NCBI GenBank assembly: GCA_016844285.1
Contig: JAENIS010000017.1
Coordinates: 1 to 34,238, forward strand
Reading direction: 5' to 3'
Source: Dehalococcoidales bacterium
GTDB lineage: Bacteria > Chloroflexota > Dehalococcoidia > Dehalococcoidales > UBA2162
Length of the DNA stretch: 34,238 nucleotides
Each line of letters starts with the position of its first letter. Within the stretch, counting starts at the first letter, position 1. The notes below the pieces were generated by a model that did no database searches, was not told the origin of the DNA, and saw only the letters and a list, made by a program, of their open reading frames with translations. Shown here piece after piece: positions 1-7,902 of the stretch. The position numbers and the translations under genes were made by a program.

Positions 1-1
1 G

Positions 2-577
2 TATAGGTTCAAACAAATGAGCATGGACTGCTTCGGCTCCTGTTCTCCTGAAGGTCTGGAACTCCACCACCTTGATTTGGGGGTGGGCAAGTGTACTGAT
101 GGCTTCTCTCAAGCCTTCGGTCTCTTTCTCTATAATGATAGTCAATATGGGTGGTTTTGCCATAAGGTCTGACAGAAACTTATAAATCTCGCCAGAACCT
201 ATTGCCTGCTCTACCCTCAGCTTAAAAAGGCCGTCTCTGGTTATCTCACCATATATTGCCCCAATTATGTCGCCACGTCTAAGCGGAGTGCTTATTCCGT
301 TAATAAACTTGCTGACCTGCGCAACTATATGGTCATGCAAGGGATGAGAAGATAGTTCCATCTCAACGATGTGCCATTGAGGCGTGTCTCCGAGAACAAT
401 GACATATCCGTCAGGTATTGAGCCAATCCCTGACAAGGATTTTAGTTTTTGTTTCCGGTCAAGGAATATGGCTTGCTCCCCAAAGATGTCCTGAGCGTGT
501 TCTTTCACTACCCTCTCGAACTCATCTTCGCTCGGTGGTGTCCATAGCTCGTATTTAACGCCGTCTATAAGCAACAT
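2..577 (-). CDS. PD-(D/E)XK nuclease-like protein (truncated by window edge)
   Basis: An open frame of 192 codons starts at the ATG at 577 and runs off the left edge, so the C-terminus is missing. I do not recognise a named family. Residues 55-90 look like a PD-(D/E)XK nuclease core: a Pro-Asp at 55-56 on a predicted strand, an E-M-E at 72-74 on the next strand after a short turn, and a helix with Q87 and K90. The usual lysine of ExK is a glutamate here, so catalysis is uncertain. The start lies 4 nt after the stop of a small coaBC-derived ORF (582-683), which suggests translational coupling. The gene sits next to a NYN-domain gene in an accessory patch. Role unknown; DNA or RNA cleavage is inference. 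Confidence 0.6.
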   Translation of the reverse strand, partial: MLLIDGVKYELWTPPSEDEFERVVKEHAQDIFGEQAIFLDRKQKLKSLSGIGSIPDGYVIVLGDTPQWHIVEMELSSHPLHDHIVAQVSKFINGISTPLRRGDIIGAIYGEITRDGLFKLRVEQAIGSGEIYKFLSDLMAKPPILTIIIEKETEGLREAISTLAHPQIKVVEFQTFRRTGAEAVHAHLFEPI

Positions 578-581
578 ACAG

Positions 582-683
582 CTACCCTCCGGCTTTCTTG
601 GTCAGCAGCTCCACCACCCTATCCAGAATCTTATCGGCCACCTCTCTCTTGCTCATCAGGGGCAGGCTTTCTTCGTCTTTCAT
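582..683 (-). pseudogene. Duplicated 3' end of coaBC carrying its own start codon (33 codons)
   Basis: The frame has its own ATG at 683 and a purine-rich GGTAGGGG stretch upstream, and encodes 33 residues. From the fifth residue it matches the C-terminal tail of CoaBC (EESLPLMSKREVADKILDR...). Over 29 codons (585-671 against 1311-1397) I count about 76 of 87 identical bases, with the first 32 identical. Most differences are conservative or synonymous, so the frame has been kept. It cannot be functional CoaBC, since it is only the last helix. Its stop is 4 nt before the nuclease-like gene. It may be a leftover of integration or recombination at coaBC, or a leader peptide that couples translation of the next gene. 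Confidence 0.8.
585..671. repeat. Direct repeat, outer copy (coaBC 3' end)
   Basis: This is the outer of two direct copies, about 87% identical, of the coaBC 3' end; the other is 1311-1397. Together they bracket the NYN-domain gene. The offset between copies is 726 bp. Confidence 0.85.
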
Positions 684-717
684 TTTTTCACCCCTACCTA
701 CCAAGTGACTATTGACA

Positions 718-747
718 ATTTTAATAGGATTTGCTAATCTTTAGCAA
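718..747 (-). promoter_or_regulatory. Candidate promoter for the coaBC-fragment/nuclease-like pair, with overlapping palindrome
   Basis: On the minus strand TTGCTA (742-747) and TAAAAT (718-723) are separated by 18 nt. The -35 lies in a perfect 7-bp inverted repeat with a 3-nt loop (731-747, TTGCTAA/TTAGCAA), which could be an operator. The predicted transcript would start about 28 nt before the ATG at 683. Sequence match only. Confidence 0.35.
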
Positions 748-802
748 GAATCACGATGAGAGGCCAATCTGTAGGGTTCGCCTTACAGCAATGCCTCTCT
801 CT

Positions 803-1288
803 TCATTTATGTTCCAACATATTTCTAAGATTATTCATAAACACAATGTGTGGCATCATTTTTCTGAATAATGAGGAGAATTTATCCTTATTTGGTATCA
901 TTAGTTCCAACAGTTTTTCCGTCTTGGTCAGATATTCTACCAAACAATAGAAGTCGCCATCTCCAGTAACTATAAGAGCTTTGTCGTAATTGTCATACTC
1001 AATCATTGTATGGAGAACTAACTCAGCATCAACATTACCCTTAGCTCTTCCATCTCGTAATTTAAGTGTTGGCTTGAAAATCAGAATATAACCGTCTTTC
1101 TGTAAATTAGTGTACAGAGACTGATATTCATAGACGTACCCGATGAAAATAAAAGCTTTGGCAATATCGTACTTACGAGTTAAATAGAGTCTAAATTTCC
1201 GAAAATCAAGTATCCACCCCTGCTCCCGTATGGAGAGGTTAAGATTCTGGCTATCAATAAAAGCGTAGTTAGTTTGAAGCTTTTTCAT
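803..1288 (-). CDS. NYN-domain (LabA/DUF88-like) putative ribonuclease
   Basis: This is a 161-residue single-domain protein of the NYN/PIN-like fold. The acidic residues expected for a metal-dependent ribonuclease are visible: FIDSQNL near residue 11, KGNVDAELV near 86-94 and VTGDGDF near 107-113. Related proteins include LabA and some toxin or defence-associated nucleases; the RNA target here is unknown. The gene starts 14 nt after the coaBC stop, so it may be cotranscribed with it. It is visibly AT-richer than coaBC and is bracketed by two copies of the coaBC 3' end, which suggests acquisition by recombination at this locus. The family call is firm; the physiological role is not. Confidence 0.85.
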   Translation of the reverse strand: MKKLQTNYAFIDSQNLNLSIREQGWILDFRKFRLYLTRKYDIAKAFIFIGYVYEYQSLYTNLQKDGYILIFKPTLKLRDGRAKGNVDAELVLHTMIEYDNYDKALIVTGDGDFYCLVEYLTKTEKLLELMIPNKDKFSSLFRKMMPHIVFMNNLRNMLEHK

Positions 1289-1301
1289 TCCGATTTATCT
1301 T

Positions 1302-2513
1302 TTAAGCTCTAGCTCCCAGTTTCTTACTCATCAGCTCCACCATCCTATCCAGTATCTTATCGGCTACCTCTCTCTTGCTCATCAGGGGCAGGCTTTCGGT
1401 CTTGCCATCACGGTCGATGAGGGTGATGATGTTAGTATCAACCTCAAAGCCGGCACCGGGGACGGTAATATCGTTGGCGGCAACCAGGTCAAGCTGCTTT
1501 CGCTGCAGCTCATCTTTCGCATTCTCAATCAAGTCCTCACTCTCGGCAGCAAAACCAACCCGGAGAAAATTGCCCCTTGTCTCCGAGAGAATATCGGGCG
1601 TTCTGACCAGCTCCAGACTCATATTGGGGCCAGTGGTGACTTTCTTGATTTTTCCCCTGGAGAAGCTCTTCGGCTGGTAATCGGCAACGGCCGCCGCCAT
1701 AATCAGGGCATCCGCCTGAGCTACCGCTTTGGTCACTGCTTCTTTCATCTGGGCGGCACTGACCACCTGAATCACCTCAATACCTGCCGGCTCAGGCAGG
1801 GCGGTAGGGGCAGTAATTAGCGTGACGATGGCGCCCCTATCTCTACCAGCCTCAGCCACCGCGTAGCCCATCTTGCCTGATGAACGATTGCTGATGAAAC
1901 GCACCGGGTCAATCGCTTCCCGGGTGCCACCAGCGGTAACGACGAGGCGCTTACCGGCCAGATCACCATTCCGACCCAGTATCAGCCTGACCGTGCCGAT
2001 AATCTCTTCGACATCGGTCAGACGCCCCTGTCCCATTCCACCCGATGCCAGGCGCCCGTAAGCCGGGCCAACAATGGTGAAACCTCTCAGCCTGAGTTTC
2101 GCCAGGTTATCCTGGGTCACCGGATTCTGGTACATGCCGGTATGCATCGCCGGGGCGATAATCACCGGTGCCTGCGTTGCCAGGACGGTGCAGCTAAGCA
2201 TGTCGTCGGCAATACCGGCGGCCATCTTGGCGATGACATTAGCCGTCGCCGGGGCAATAACGACGACATCCGCCGCCTCAGCCAGAGCGACGTGCTCAAT
2301 ACTGAACTCAGAGGCAAGCTCAAACATTGCCGTCACCACCGGCCGATTGGTCAGGCTGCGGAAAGTCAGCGGAGCCACAAACTTAGTCGCCGACTCGGTC
2401 ATAATGACCTCAACCCTGGCTCCAGCCTGGGTTAGTTTGCTGGCAAGGTCGGCCGCCTTGTAGGCAGCGATACTGCCGGTGACACCCAGCACAATAGTCT
2501 TGTTAGTTAGCAT
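1302..2513 (-). CDS. coaBC: Bifunctional phosphopantothenoylcysteine decarboxylase / phosphopantothenate-cysteine ligase
   Basis: CoaBC catalyses two steps of coenzyme A synthesis: it joins cysteine to 4'-phosphopantothenate and then decarboxylates the product to 4'-phosphopantetheine. The 403-residue length is normal. The FMN-binding CoaC half (about 1-180) has GSIAAYKA at 13-20, the catalytic His in SIEHVAL (H74) and PAMHTGM at 121-127. The CoaB half has TAGGTREAIDPVRFISN from about 193 and a KIKK motif. The CoaC substrate-flap cysteine of the E. coli enzyme appears to be Ser157 (LASGGMGQGRL). The start is supported by a strong AAGGAGGG site. The next cofactor gene on this strand, coaX, lies upstream across a repeat-filled gap. 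The last 29 codons are duplicated at 585-671. Confidence 0.96.
   Translation of the reverse strand: MLTNKTIVLGVTGSIAAYKAADLASKLTQAGARVEVIMTESATKFVAPLTFRSLTNRPVVTAMFELASEFSIEHVALAEAADVVVIAPATANVIAKMAAGIADDMLSCTVLATQAPVIIAPAMHTGMYQNPVTQDNLAKLRLRGFTIVGPAYGRLASGGMGQGRLTDVEEIIGTVRLILGRNGDLAGKRLVVTAGGTREAIDPVRFISNRSSGKMGYAVAEAGRDRGAIVTLITAPTALPEPAGIEVIQVVSAAQMKEAVTKAVAQADALIMAAAVADYQPKSFSRGKIKKVTTGPNMSLELVRTPDILSETRGNFLRVGFAAESEDLIENAKDELQRKQLDLVAANDITVPGAGFEVDTNIITLIDRDGKTESLPLMSKREVADKILDRMVELMSKKLGARA
1311..1397. repeat. Direct repeat, inner copy (inside the coaBC 3' end)
   Basis: This is the resident copy, within the coaBC coding sequence, of the segment repeated at 585-671. Confidence 0.85.
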
Positions 2514-2529
2514 CGTTCCCTCCTTGTTG

Positions 2530-2654
2530 GATTGGGTACAGCAACCCTATCCCCTGTATCCCCTTCCCCTTGACAAGGGGAAGGGGAAAGATTTTTTCTT
2601 AAGAGGGGCTGACGCCCCTCTTTAACTCCCTTTAGTCTAGAGACCGTTTAACAA
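2530..2654. repeat. Family A intergenic repeat
   Basis: This copy has the family A layout: a GATTGGGTACAGCAACC-like left end, a CCCCTTCCCCTT/AAGGGGAAGGGG hairpin, an AAGAGGGGCTGACGCCCCTCTT hairpin-forming stretch (2601-2622), and a GTTTAACAATT right end. It fills half of the gap between coaX and coaBC. The second hairpin could act as a terminator for coaX. Confidence 0.7.
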
Positions 2655-2662
2655 TTTAGTCT

Positions 2663-2770
2663 GTCATTGCGGTGAGCCGAAGCCCTGAGCATAGCGAAGG
2701 GGAAGCGAAGCAATCTCATACCCTAGATAAAGGGAGATTGCCACGGGCACTCCGTGCCTCTCGCAATGAC
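2663..2770. repeat. Family B palindromic repeat
   Basis: It begins GTCATTGCGG and ends TCGCAATGAC, with internal GAAGCAATCTC and GAGATTGCC segments forming an imperfect palindrome. Other copies are at 5237, 17519, 23204 and 30683. No coding potential is visible. Confidence 0.8.
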
Positions 2771-2786
2771 AATTGAACAGCTTTGT

Positions 2787-3554
2787 TCACGTCTTGTTCA
2801 TCAGATAGATGAGCCTCAGTCCGAATAGTGTTAAATCGGCGTCAACCTTATCAATCACGGCGGTTTCCTGGGCAATCAGTCCGGCGTAACCACCGGTGGC
2901 GACGACCGTCGCTTTTTCGCCCAGCTCCTGCCGGATACGGGCCACGATACCCTCAACCAGCCCGACATAGCCGAAGACAATACCTGATTGCATGGCCGTC
3001 AGGGTGCTGGTACCAACGGCGGATTTGGGGCGGACTAATTCCACACGAGGCAGGGCGGCAGTGCGGGTAAATAAAGCCTCGGCGGCAATAACGATGCCGG
3101 GAGCAATCGCTCCACCCATGTAATCGCCCTCTTTCGAGACAACATCAAAGGTGGTGGCTGTGCCCAGGTCGATAATGATTACCGGGCCACCATAGAGGTG
3201 ATGGGCTGCCGCCGCATTAACAATGCGGTCAGTGCCAACCTCCCTGGGGTTGTCCACACGAATACGTACCCCCGTCTTCACCCCAGGCCCGACCACCAGT
3301 GGTGAGATTTGAAAATAGCGCTCAAAGAGTTCGTGAAAGGTGCGGAGCAACGGCGGGACAACACTGCACAGGGCAGCCTCTTTAATATCCGATGGCTCAA
3401 GACCCTGATAACGCAAAAGGTTAAGCAGCAAGGCAGCATACTCGTCAGCCATCTGGTGAACATCAGTCGCCATGCGCCAGGTGACACGAAGCTTTTCCTC
3501 AGCAAAGACCCCGTAGGTAACATTGGTATTGCCAATATCAACAGCCAGTAACAT
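2787..3554 (-). CDS. coaX: Type III pantothenate kinase
   Basis: CoaX phosphorylates pantothenate to 4'-phosphopantothenate, the first committed step of coenzyme A synthesis. It belongs to the ASKHA fold and is typically not feedback-inhibited by CoA. The N-terminal phosphate-binding motif is LAVDIGNTN. Also visible are GTDRIVNAAAAHHLYG and IDLGTATTFDVV, then the GGAIAPGI segment typical of CoaX. I chose the ATG at 3554 (255 residues) because a GAGG sits 6 nt upstream and the family starts just before LAVDIGNTN. A GTG at 3566 would add four residues and overlap the upstream nnr stop codon. The near-contact with nnr and the coaBC gene downstream suggest a cofactor operon. Confidence 0.95.
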   Translation of the reverse strand: MLLAVDIGNTNVTYGVFAEEKLRVTWRMATDVHQMADEYAALLLNLLRYQGLEPSDIKEAALCSVVPPLLRTFHELFERYFQISPLVVGPGVKTGVRIRVDNPREVGTDRIVNAAAAHHLYGGPVIIIDLGTATTFDVVSKEGDYMGGAIAPGIVIAAEALFTRTAALPRVELVRPKSAVGTSTLTAMQSGIVFGYVGLVEGIVARIRQELGEKATVVATGGYAGLIAQETAVIDKVDADLTLFGLRLIYLMNKT

Positions 3555-3565
3555 CGCTTTCCTCA

Positions 3566-5137
3566 CTAAACCTGTTCATCAACCAGGTCTCCTTTTAGTC
3601 GCTTAATAACCAGCGGCAATACCGGCAGGAGGTCGGTAGCAATCATGCCAGTATCACCCAGCTTCTGCCTGACCATCTCGCCGGCCTGACCATGAAGGTA
3701 AACACCAGCGGCGGCAGCATCAAAAAGGGATAAACCCTGCGCCAGCAACCCGGCAATAACACCACTAAGAACGTCCCCGGTACCGGCTGAGGCCAGCCCG
3801 GGATTAGCGAGCGGACTGATTTTAACCCGGCCATCCGGGGCAGCGATAGCAGTATAGGCTCCCTTCAGCACAATTGTCTTTTGCCACTCCAGGGCCAGCT
3901 TTTTAATAATCGCCGCTCTATCTGCCTGCACTTCATCTACCGATAAGCCGGTCAGCCTCGCCATCTCGCCGGGGTGCGGGGTTAGTATAGCATTATCAGG
4001 CAGTTGCTGCCACCAATTGGGCGTCCGAGCTAAACTATTGAGAGCATCAGCATCAAGAACCAAACGTGGTGACACCGGCTTCAAACCAAAAAGGGTGGAC
4101 TCAACGAAGCTTGTCACTGATTGGCTTTGCCCCAGTCCGCAACCCACCAGCAGGACATCGTAGTTACTGATTTGCTGGTGGATGAGTCTGGCTGCCTGCG
4201 CAGAGATAATACCGGGGGCAGACTCAGGCAAGGGAAGATAGGTGACCTCGGTCAGCTTGGCGGCTATAACAGGTTGGATACTGGTGGCCGTGGCCAGCGT
4301 GACCAGGCCAGCCCCAACCCGAAGGGCACCGCTGCAAGCCAAATAGGCCGCCCCAATGTAGTTGATTGAGCCAGCCACCACCAGCACCCGGCCAAAAGTT
4401 CCTTTATTCGCCGTCAGTGGACGCCTGGGGAGAACTGAGCGTACCCAGCTATCGGTGATAAGCCCGGTAGTAGCCGCCTCCGCCAGATAGGAGGGCAGGC
4501 CAATATCAACGACACTGAGCCTGCCGGCTCTCTCTGCCCCGGGAACATTAAACAACCCCGGCTTAGCAAAGCCAAGAGTAATGGTATTATCAATGTAAAG
4601 ACAGGCCGGGTCGACAGAGCCGGTATCGGCATTGAGTCCAGACGGCAGGTCAAGGGCGATAAGGCGGAGACCCGGGCGCTGCTCTTTAGCCTTACTCACT
4701 CTCTCCAGGGTTGGTAGGTAAGCGCCACCCAGCGGGCGACTCTTACCCGTGCCGAAAAGAGCATCAACGATGGCCGTCGCCGGTGACAACAGCTCTGCCA
4801 GCCGGTTCAGGTTTCCATCTTCAGCGGCGTCAACACAGATTATGTTTCGCTGTCGCACCAACTCAAGATTAGTGTCCGGTGGCCTCGGGCCAGGAAGATA
4901 GAGGCTGACCTTTGCTCCCCAGTCATGCAGATAGCGAGCCACCACCAACCCATCCCCACCGTTGTTACCCGGCCCAATCAGGATAAGGATAGTCTGCCGG
5001 TCGATAGCGCCGAGGAGCCGTCTGACCTCTTCCGCCACCGCCTTACCGGCATTTTCCATAAGCACGCTGGCGGGCAAGCCGAGCTTAGCACCAGCCTGCT
5101 CGACCTGACGCATTTGCTCAACACTCAAAATTTTCAC
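3566..5137 (-). CDS. nnrDE: Bifunctional NAD(P)HX epimerase / ADP-dependent NAD(P)HX dehydratase
   Basis: This fused repair enzyme restores hydrated NADH or NADPH: the N-terminal YjeF_N domain epimerises NAD(P)HX and the C-terminal ribokinase-like domain dehydrates it using ADP. With the GTG start at 5137 (523 residues) the protein begins with the family-typical KILSVEQMRQVE. A GNNGGDG motif lies near 57-63. The C-terminal half has LTPHPGEMARLTG and ASAGTGDVLSGV, the nucleotide-binding and catalytic segment. A TTG at 5176 would add 13 atypical residues, so I disfavour it. The stop overlaps the region just before coaX, which implies joint expression. Confidence 0.94.
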   Translation of the reverse strand: MKILSVEQMRQVEQAGAKLGLPASVLMENAGKAVAEEVRRLLGAIDRQTILILIGPGNNGGDGLVVARYLHDWGAKVSLYLPGPRPPDTNLELVRQRNIICVDAAEDGNLNRLAELLSPATAIVDALFGTGKSRPLGGAYLPTLERVSKAKEQRPGLRLIALDLPSGLNADTGSVDPACLYIDNTITLGFAKPGLFNVPGAERAGRLSVVDIGLPSYLAEAATTGLITDSWVRSVLPRRPLTANKGTFGRVLVVAGSINYIGAAYLACSGALRVGAGLVTLATATSIQPVIAAKLTEVTYLPLPESAPGIISAQAARLIHQQISNYDVLLVGCGLGQSQSVTSFVESTLFGLKPVSPRLVLDADALNSLARTPNWWQQLPDNAILTPHPGEMARLTGLSVDEVQADRAAIIKKLALEWQKTIVLKGAYTAIAAPDGRVKISPLANPGLASAGTGDVLSGVIAGLLAQGLSLFDAAAAGVYLHGQAGEMVRQKLGDTGMIATDLLPVLPLVIKRLKGDLVDEQV

Positions 5138-5236
5138 CGCATCATCCTTAGCCGACGGTAATTTGAAGTGTAGCAATATGCCAGGCTACGGTCAACCTTT
5201 AGGTTGTTTCGGTAGTATCCGGTGTTGGTTGGTGTT

Positions 5237-5318
5237 GTCTTTGCGAGCCCCGATGAAATCGGGGCGAAGCAATCCGTATAAATCTTTGAGATTGCTTCGC
5301 CGCTACGCTCGCAATGAC
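5237..5318. repeat. Family B palindromic repeat
   Basis: The copy starts GTCTTTGCGAG and ends TCGCAATGAC, with GAAGCAATCC and GATTGCTTCG arms around a CGTATAAATCTTTGA centre. It is embedded in outer arms (left GGTGTTGGTTGGTGTT; right AATCAACCAAATGCAAACAG) that also occur around other copies, so the full element is probably about 5195-5347. Confidence 0.8.
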
Positions 5319-5395
5319 AGCAGAATCAACCAAATGCAAACAGAACCTTCTTGCTCTAGGGAGAATGAGAGAGCGAGGTTAATAAACCATCACCG

Positions 5396-6064
5396 CTACT
5401 CTGAAATGACGAAGGGGTTGAACCTGGTTTCGTCGTCATAGGTATCAATCGCCTCTTTTTTCTTCAGGTAGTTGACGACAGCGTAGGTGACGGGCGTAAA
5501 CACCACTTCAATAGCGACCTTGGCCAGCCAGTGATACAGAATCATCATCGGCATAAAGAAAGGAGCTCCGAAGTAAGCTCCGGGAATAAATATGACCGTA
5601 TCCAGCCCTTGTCCCACAATAGTTGAGCTAATGGTTCGGCTCCACAGCCAGCGTCCCCGGGTTAGAATCTTCATCTTGGCCAGGACGAAGGAGTTGCCAA
5701 ACTCACCGGCGAGGTAACCGGCAAAGGAGGCAACGAGCAGCCGCGGGGTGTAACCCAGAATTGTCTCATAAGATTCTTGCCAGGCCCAGCCGGGGGCCGG
5801 CGGCAAAAACCGGCCAATGGTGGCCACGATAACAAAAACGAGATTGCAAAGGAAACCAATCCAGATGACCCTTCTCGCCTGCCGGTAGCCGTAGACCTCA
5901 GTGAGAATGTCACCAAGGATATAGCTCAGCGGGAAAAGGATAACCGCCGCCGGCAGCGCGATGGAGCCTGTGAGGCTAAAGAGCTTGACGCCGACGATAT
6001 TGGCGGTGAGGAGAGAAGTAACGAAGAGCGCGGCCACAAAGACCAGGCGGTATGAGACTTTCAT
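5396..6064 (-). CDS. Queuosine precursor transporter (VUT/YhhQ family)
   Basis: This is a 222-residue integral membrane protein with about six hydrophobic segments. It matches the VUT/YhhQ family, which imports the 7-cyano- or 7-aminomethyl-7-deazaguanine precursor used for queuosine in tRNA. Family features include ANIVGVKLF near the start, FPLSYILGDILTEVYGY at about 44-60, an FAGYLAGEFGN stretch, and TIVGQGLDTVIF in the second half. It starts one base after the corA stop, so both genes probably share a transcript. No queuosine genes are nearby, so the substrate is assigned by family alone. Confidence 0.9.
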   Translation of the reverse strand: MKVSYRLVFVAALFVTSLLTANIVGVKLFSLTGSIALPAAVILFPLSYILGDILTEVYGYRQARRVIWIGFLCNLVFVIVATIGRFLPPAPGWAWQESYETILGYTPRLLVASFAGYLAGEFGNSFVLAKMKILTRGRWLWSRTISSTIVGQGLDTVIFIPGAYFGAPFFMPMMILYHWLAKVAIEVVFTPVTYAVVNYLKKKEAIDTYDDETRFNPFVISE

Positions 6065-6065
6065 G

Positions 6066-7022
6066 CTAAATCCAGCGCTTACGGTGGAAAAAATAGAGCA
6101 TAGCGACGACTACACTGAGCAATGTAACCACCATAACACCGAAGAAATAGGGACTACCCCCAGGGTTAGCCCCGAAGGGTAGGGGGATGTTCATCGACCA
6201 CAAGCCTGAGATAACTATGAGTGGCAACATAATAGTGCTGATAATCGTTAGCACTCGCATAATCCGATTAAGGCGGTCGGCGCCTAAAACATAATCGGCA
6301 TCCTTGAACACCTCGATGGTCTCTTTACATTCATCCAGTGTTTCACATATTTTGTTCATGTGGTCCATCAGGTCACCCAGATAGACGCTCATGTCTATCT
6401 TACTGAACCGTTTTAGCTTGCTCTCCAGCTCGGCCACAGCGGTGCGCACGGGAAACATAATGCGCCGTTGCGTGATAATGTTACGGCGTAGACTGGCAAC
6501 TTCCAGGGCAGCTTCGACATTTTCATCAAAGACGACTTCTTCCACATCTTCCATAAGGTCAATGATTTTATCCAGGATAGGGAAATAGGCATCAACGGCT
6601 CTGTCAATGATGCGGTAGAGGACAAAGCCAGAACCATGACTGAGATTATCTTGCCGTGCCTCTTCATTGACCTGGCAATCGTGGAATAGCTTGACTAACG
6701 GCTTGAGCCGCCCGCTGTGCATGGTAATCAGGTATTTCTCACCGAGGAATACGGATACCTGGTCATGCGTGCTTACCCGTGTCTCCTTGTTGTATATCGT
6801 GAAGTGGAAGATAAAAAAGAGATAGTCTTCATATTCATCCAGCTTGGGGCGCTGCTTCCGGCTGAGACAGTCATCCAAATCATAGGGATGAAATGGGTAA
6901 TTCTTGGCCAGATATGCCATTTCCCGCGGCGTCGGTGGCTCAATGTCAATCCAGGTCAGGTCACCCCAGGCGACCGACTCTATATTCAGTTTTTCCTGCT
7001 TTACTTCCGGTGAAATGGCCAT
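6066..7022 (-). CDS. corA: CorA-like divalent cation transporter with a variant signature motif
   Basis: This 318-residue protein has the CorA architecture: a long soluble N-terminal domain rich in charged helices, then two C-terminal membrane segments, and a basic tail. CorA pentamers move Mg2+ or Co2+ through the inner membrane. The loop signature, normally Gly-Met-Asn, is Ser276-Met277-Asn278 here, followed by a conserved IPLPFG. The regulatory-domain heptads (RNIITQRR, LMDHMNKICETLDECKETIEVF) are present. Family membership is clear; ion specificity is not, because the GMN glycine helps form the selectivity entrance. It is followed directly by the queuosine-precursor transporter gene. Confidence 0.9.
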   Translation of the reverse strand: MAISPEVKQEKLNIESVAWGDLTWIDIEPPTPREMAYLAKNYPFHPYDLDDCLSRKQRPKLDEYEDYLFFIFHFTIYNKETRVSTHDQVSVFLGEKYLITMHSGRLKPLVKLFHDCQVNEEARQDNLSHGSGFVLYRIIDRAVDAYFPILDKIIDLMEDVEEVVFDENVEAALEVASLRRNIITQRRIMFPVRTAVAELESKLKRFSKIDMSVYLGDLMDHMNKICETLDECKETIEVFKDADYVLGADRLNRIMRVLTIISTIMLPLIVISGLWSMNIPLPFGANPGGSPYFFGVMVVTLLSVVVAMLYFFHRKRWI

Positions 7023-7132
7023 GATTGCTTCTCCGAGATACTATCAATTTTCTCCAGCAAGATTGCCTTATTATATCATAAGATTGTTTCATACCCTATT
7101 CCCCTAACCCCATTACTCAGCATCAGCGATAA

Positions 7133-7744
7133 TCAAAGGGATGGCCGCTTCATTTGAAACGTGTCCCGGGTACGGCAATAGAGGTCTCCATCTCCACCGA
7201 GCCGGGCAACTGCTTTTAGCCCCGAGACTCGCTTATTGACTTTGTCATAGCACTCATCAGCAACGTGTACTCGCAGAACCTCACCAATTATCAGGCTGTA
7301 GGGGGGGTCTTTCCCGAATTCCAGAATCTGTAGAACGCGACATTCCATATTGACGGGTGACTCAGCTACCATCGGCGCTTTGACCAGCTCGGCCTTTAGA
7401 GGCGTGAGTCCGGCCTTTTCGAATTCGCTGACCTCACTGGGATAAGGCGCTGAGGTGGTGTTCATTGCCTCCGCCATCTCTTCGGTAACCACATTGATAA
7501 CAAACTCTCTGGTTGACTCAATATTGCGGAGAGTGTCTTTCTTTTGGCCATCTCTATTTGAGCCAACGGAAAAGCCGACCACCATCGGTTTGGTACTTAT
7601 CATGCCGTAAGCCGAAAACGGCGCCAGATTAAAGATGCCACGCTTATCCACCGTCGAAACCCAGGCGATAGGTCGTGGGACAACAATATCCGTCAGTAGA
7701 TGGGATGAATCCTGCTGGGTCAAACTTCGCGGGTCTATTTTCAT
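7133..7744 (-). CDS. Flavin reductase-like domain protein
   Basis: This 203-residue protein belongs to the FMN-binding flavin reductase-like family. The diagnostic N-terminal block PRPIAWVSTVDKRGIFNLAPFS is at about 23-44, followed by KDTLRNIESTREFVINVV and a C-terminal IIGEVLRVHV strand. Relatives transfer electrons from NAD(P)H to FMN or act as oxidoreductase modules; the partner cannot be inferred here. A strong GAGGAGG site 5 nt before the ATG supports the start. It faces the divergent metallo-hydrolase gene across a long repeat-filled gap. Confidence 0.9.
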   Translation of the reverse strand: MKIDPRSLTQQDSSHLLTDIVVPRPIAWVSTVDKRGIFNLAPFSAYGMISTKPMVVGFSVGSNRDGQKKDTLRNIESTREFVINVVTEEMAEAMNTTSAPYPSEVSEFEKAGLTPLKAELVKAPMVAESPVNMECRVLQILEFGKDPPYSLIIGEVLRVHVADECYDKVNKRVSGLKAVARLGGDGDLYCRTRDTFQMKRPSL

Positions 7745-7902
7745 TACTACCTCCTCGTTAAAAGATTGCTTTTATCATGCCACCTGCGAAAGCGACACGT
7801 AAACTCCTGACTGTATTCTAGCATAGGAGACCAATTGTGGGTAGCGGCAGGGCTTACTCAGACCCGTCTGAGCCAGCTAACCGTTTCAACCATAGGCAAA
7901 TA

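Noticed and set aside
756..950. Plus-strand 64-codon frame overlapping the NYN gene
   Set aside because: It is antisense to a clear NYN-domain gene and has no recognisable protein features.
1375..2463. Plus-strand frames of 60-130 codons opposite coaBC
   Set aside because: They are antisense reflections of the strongly conserved coaBC reading frame.
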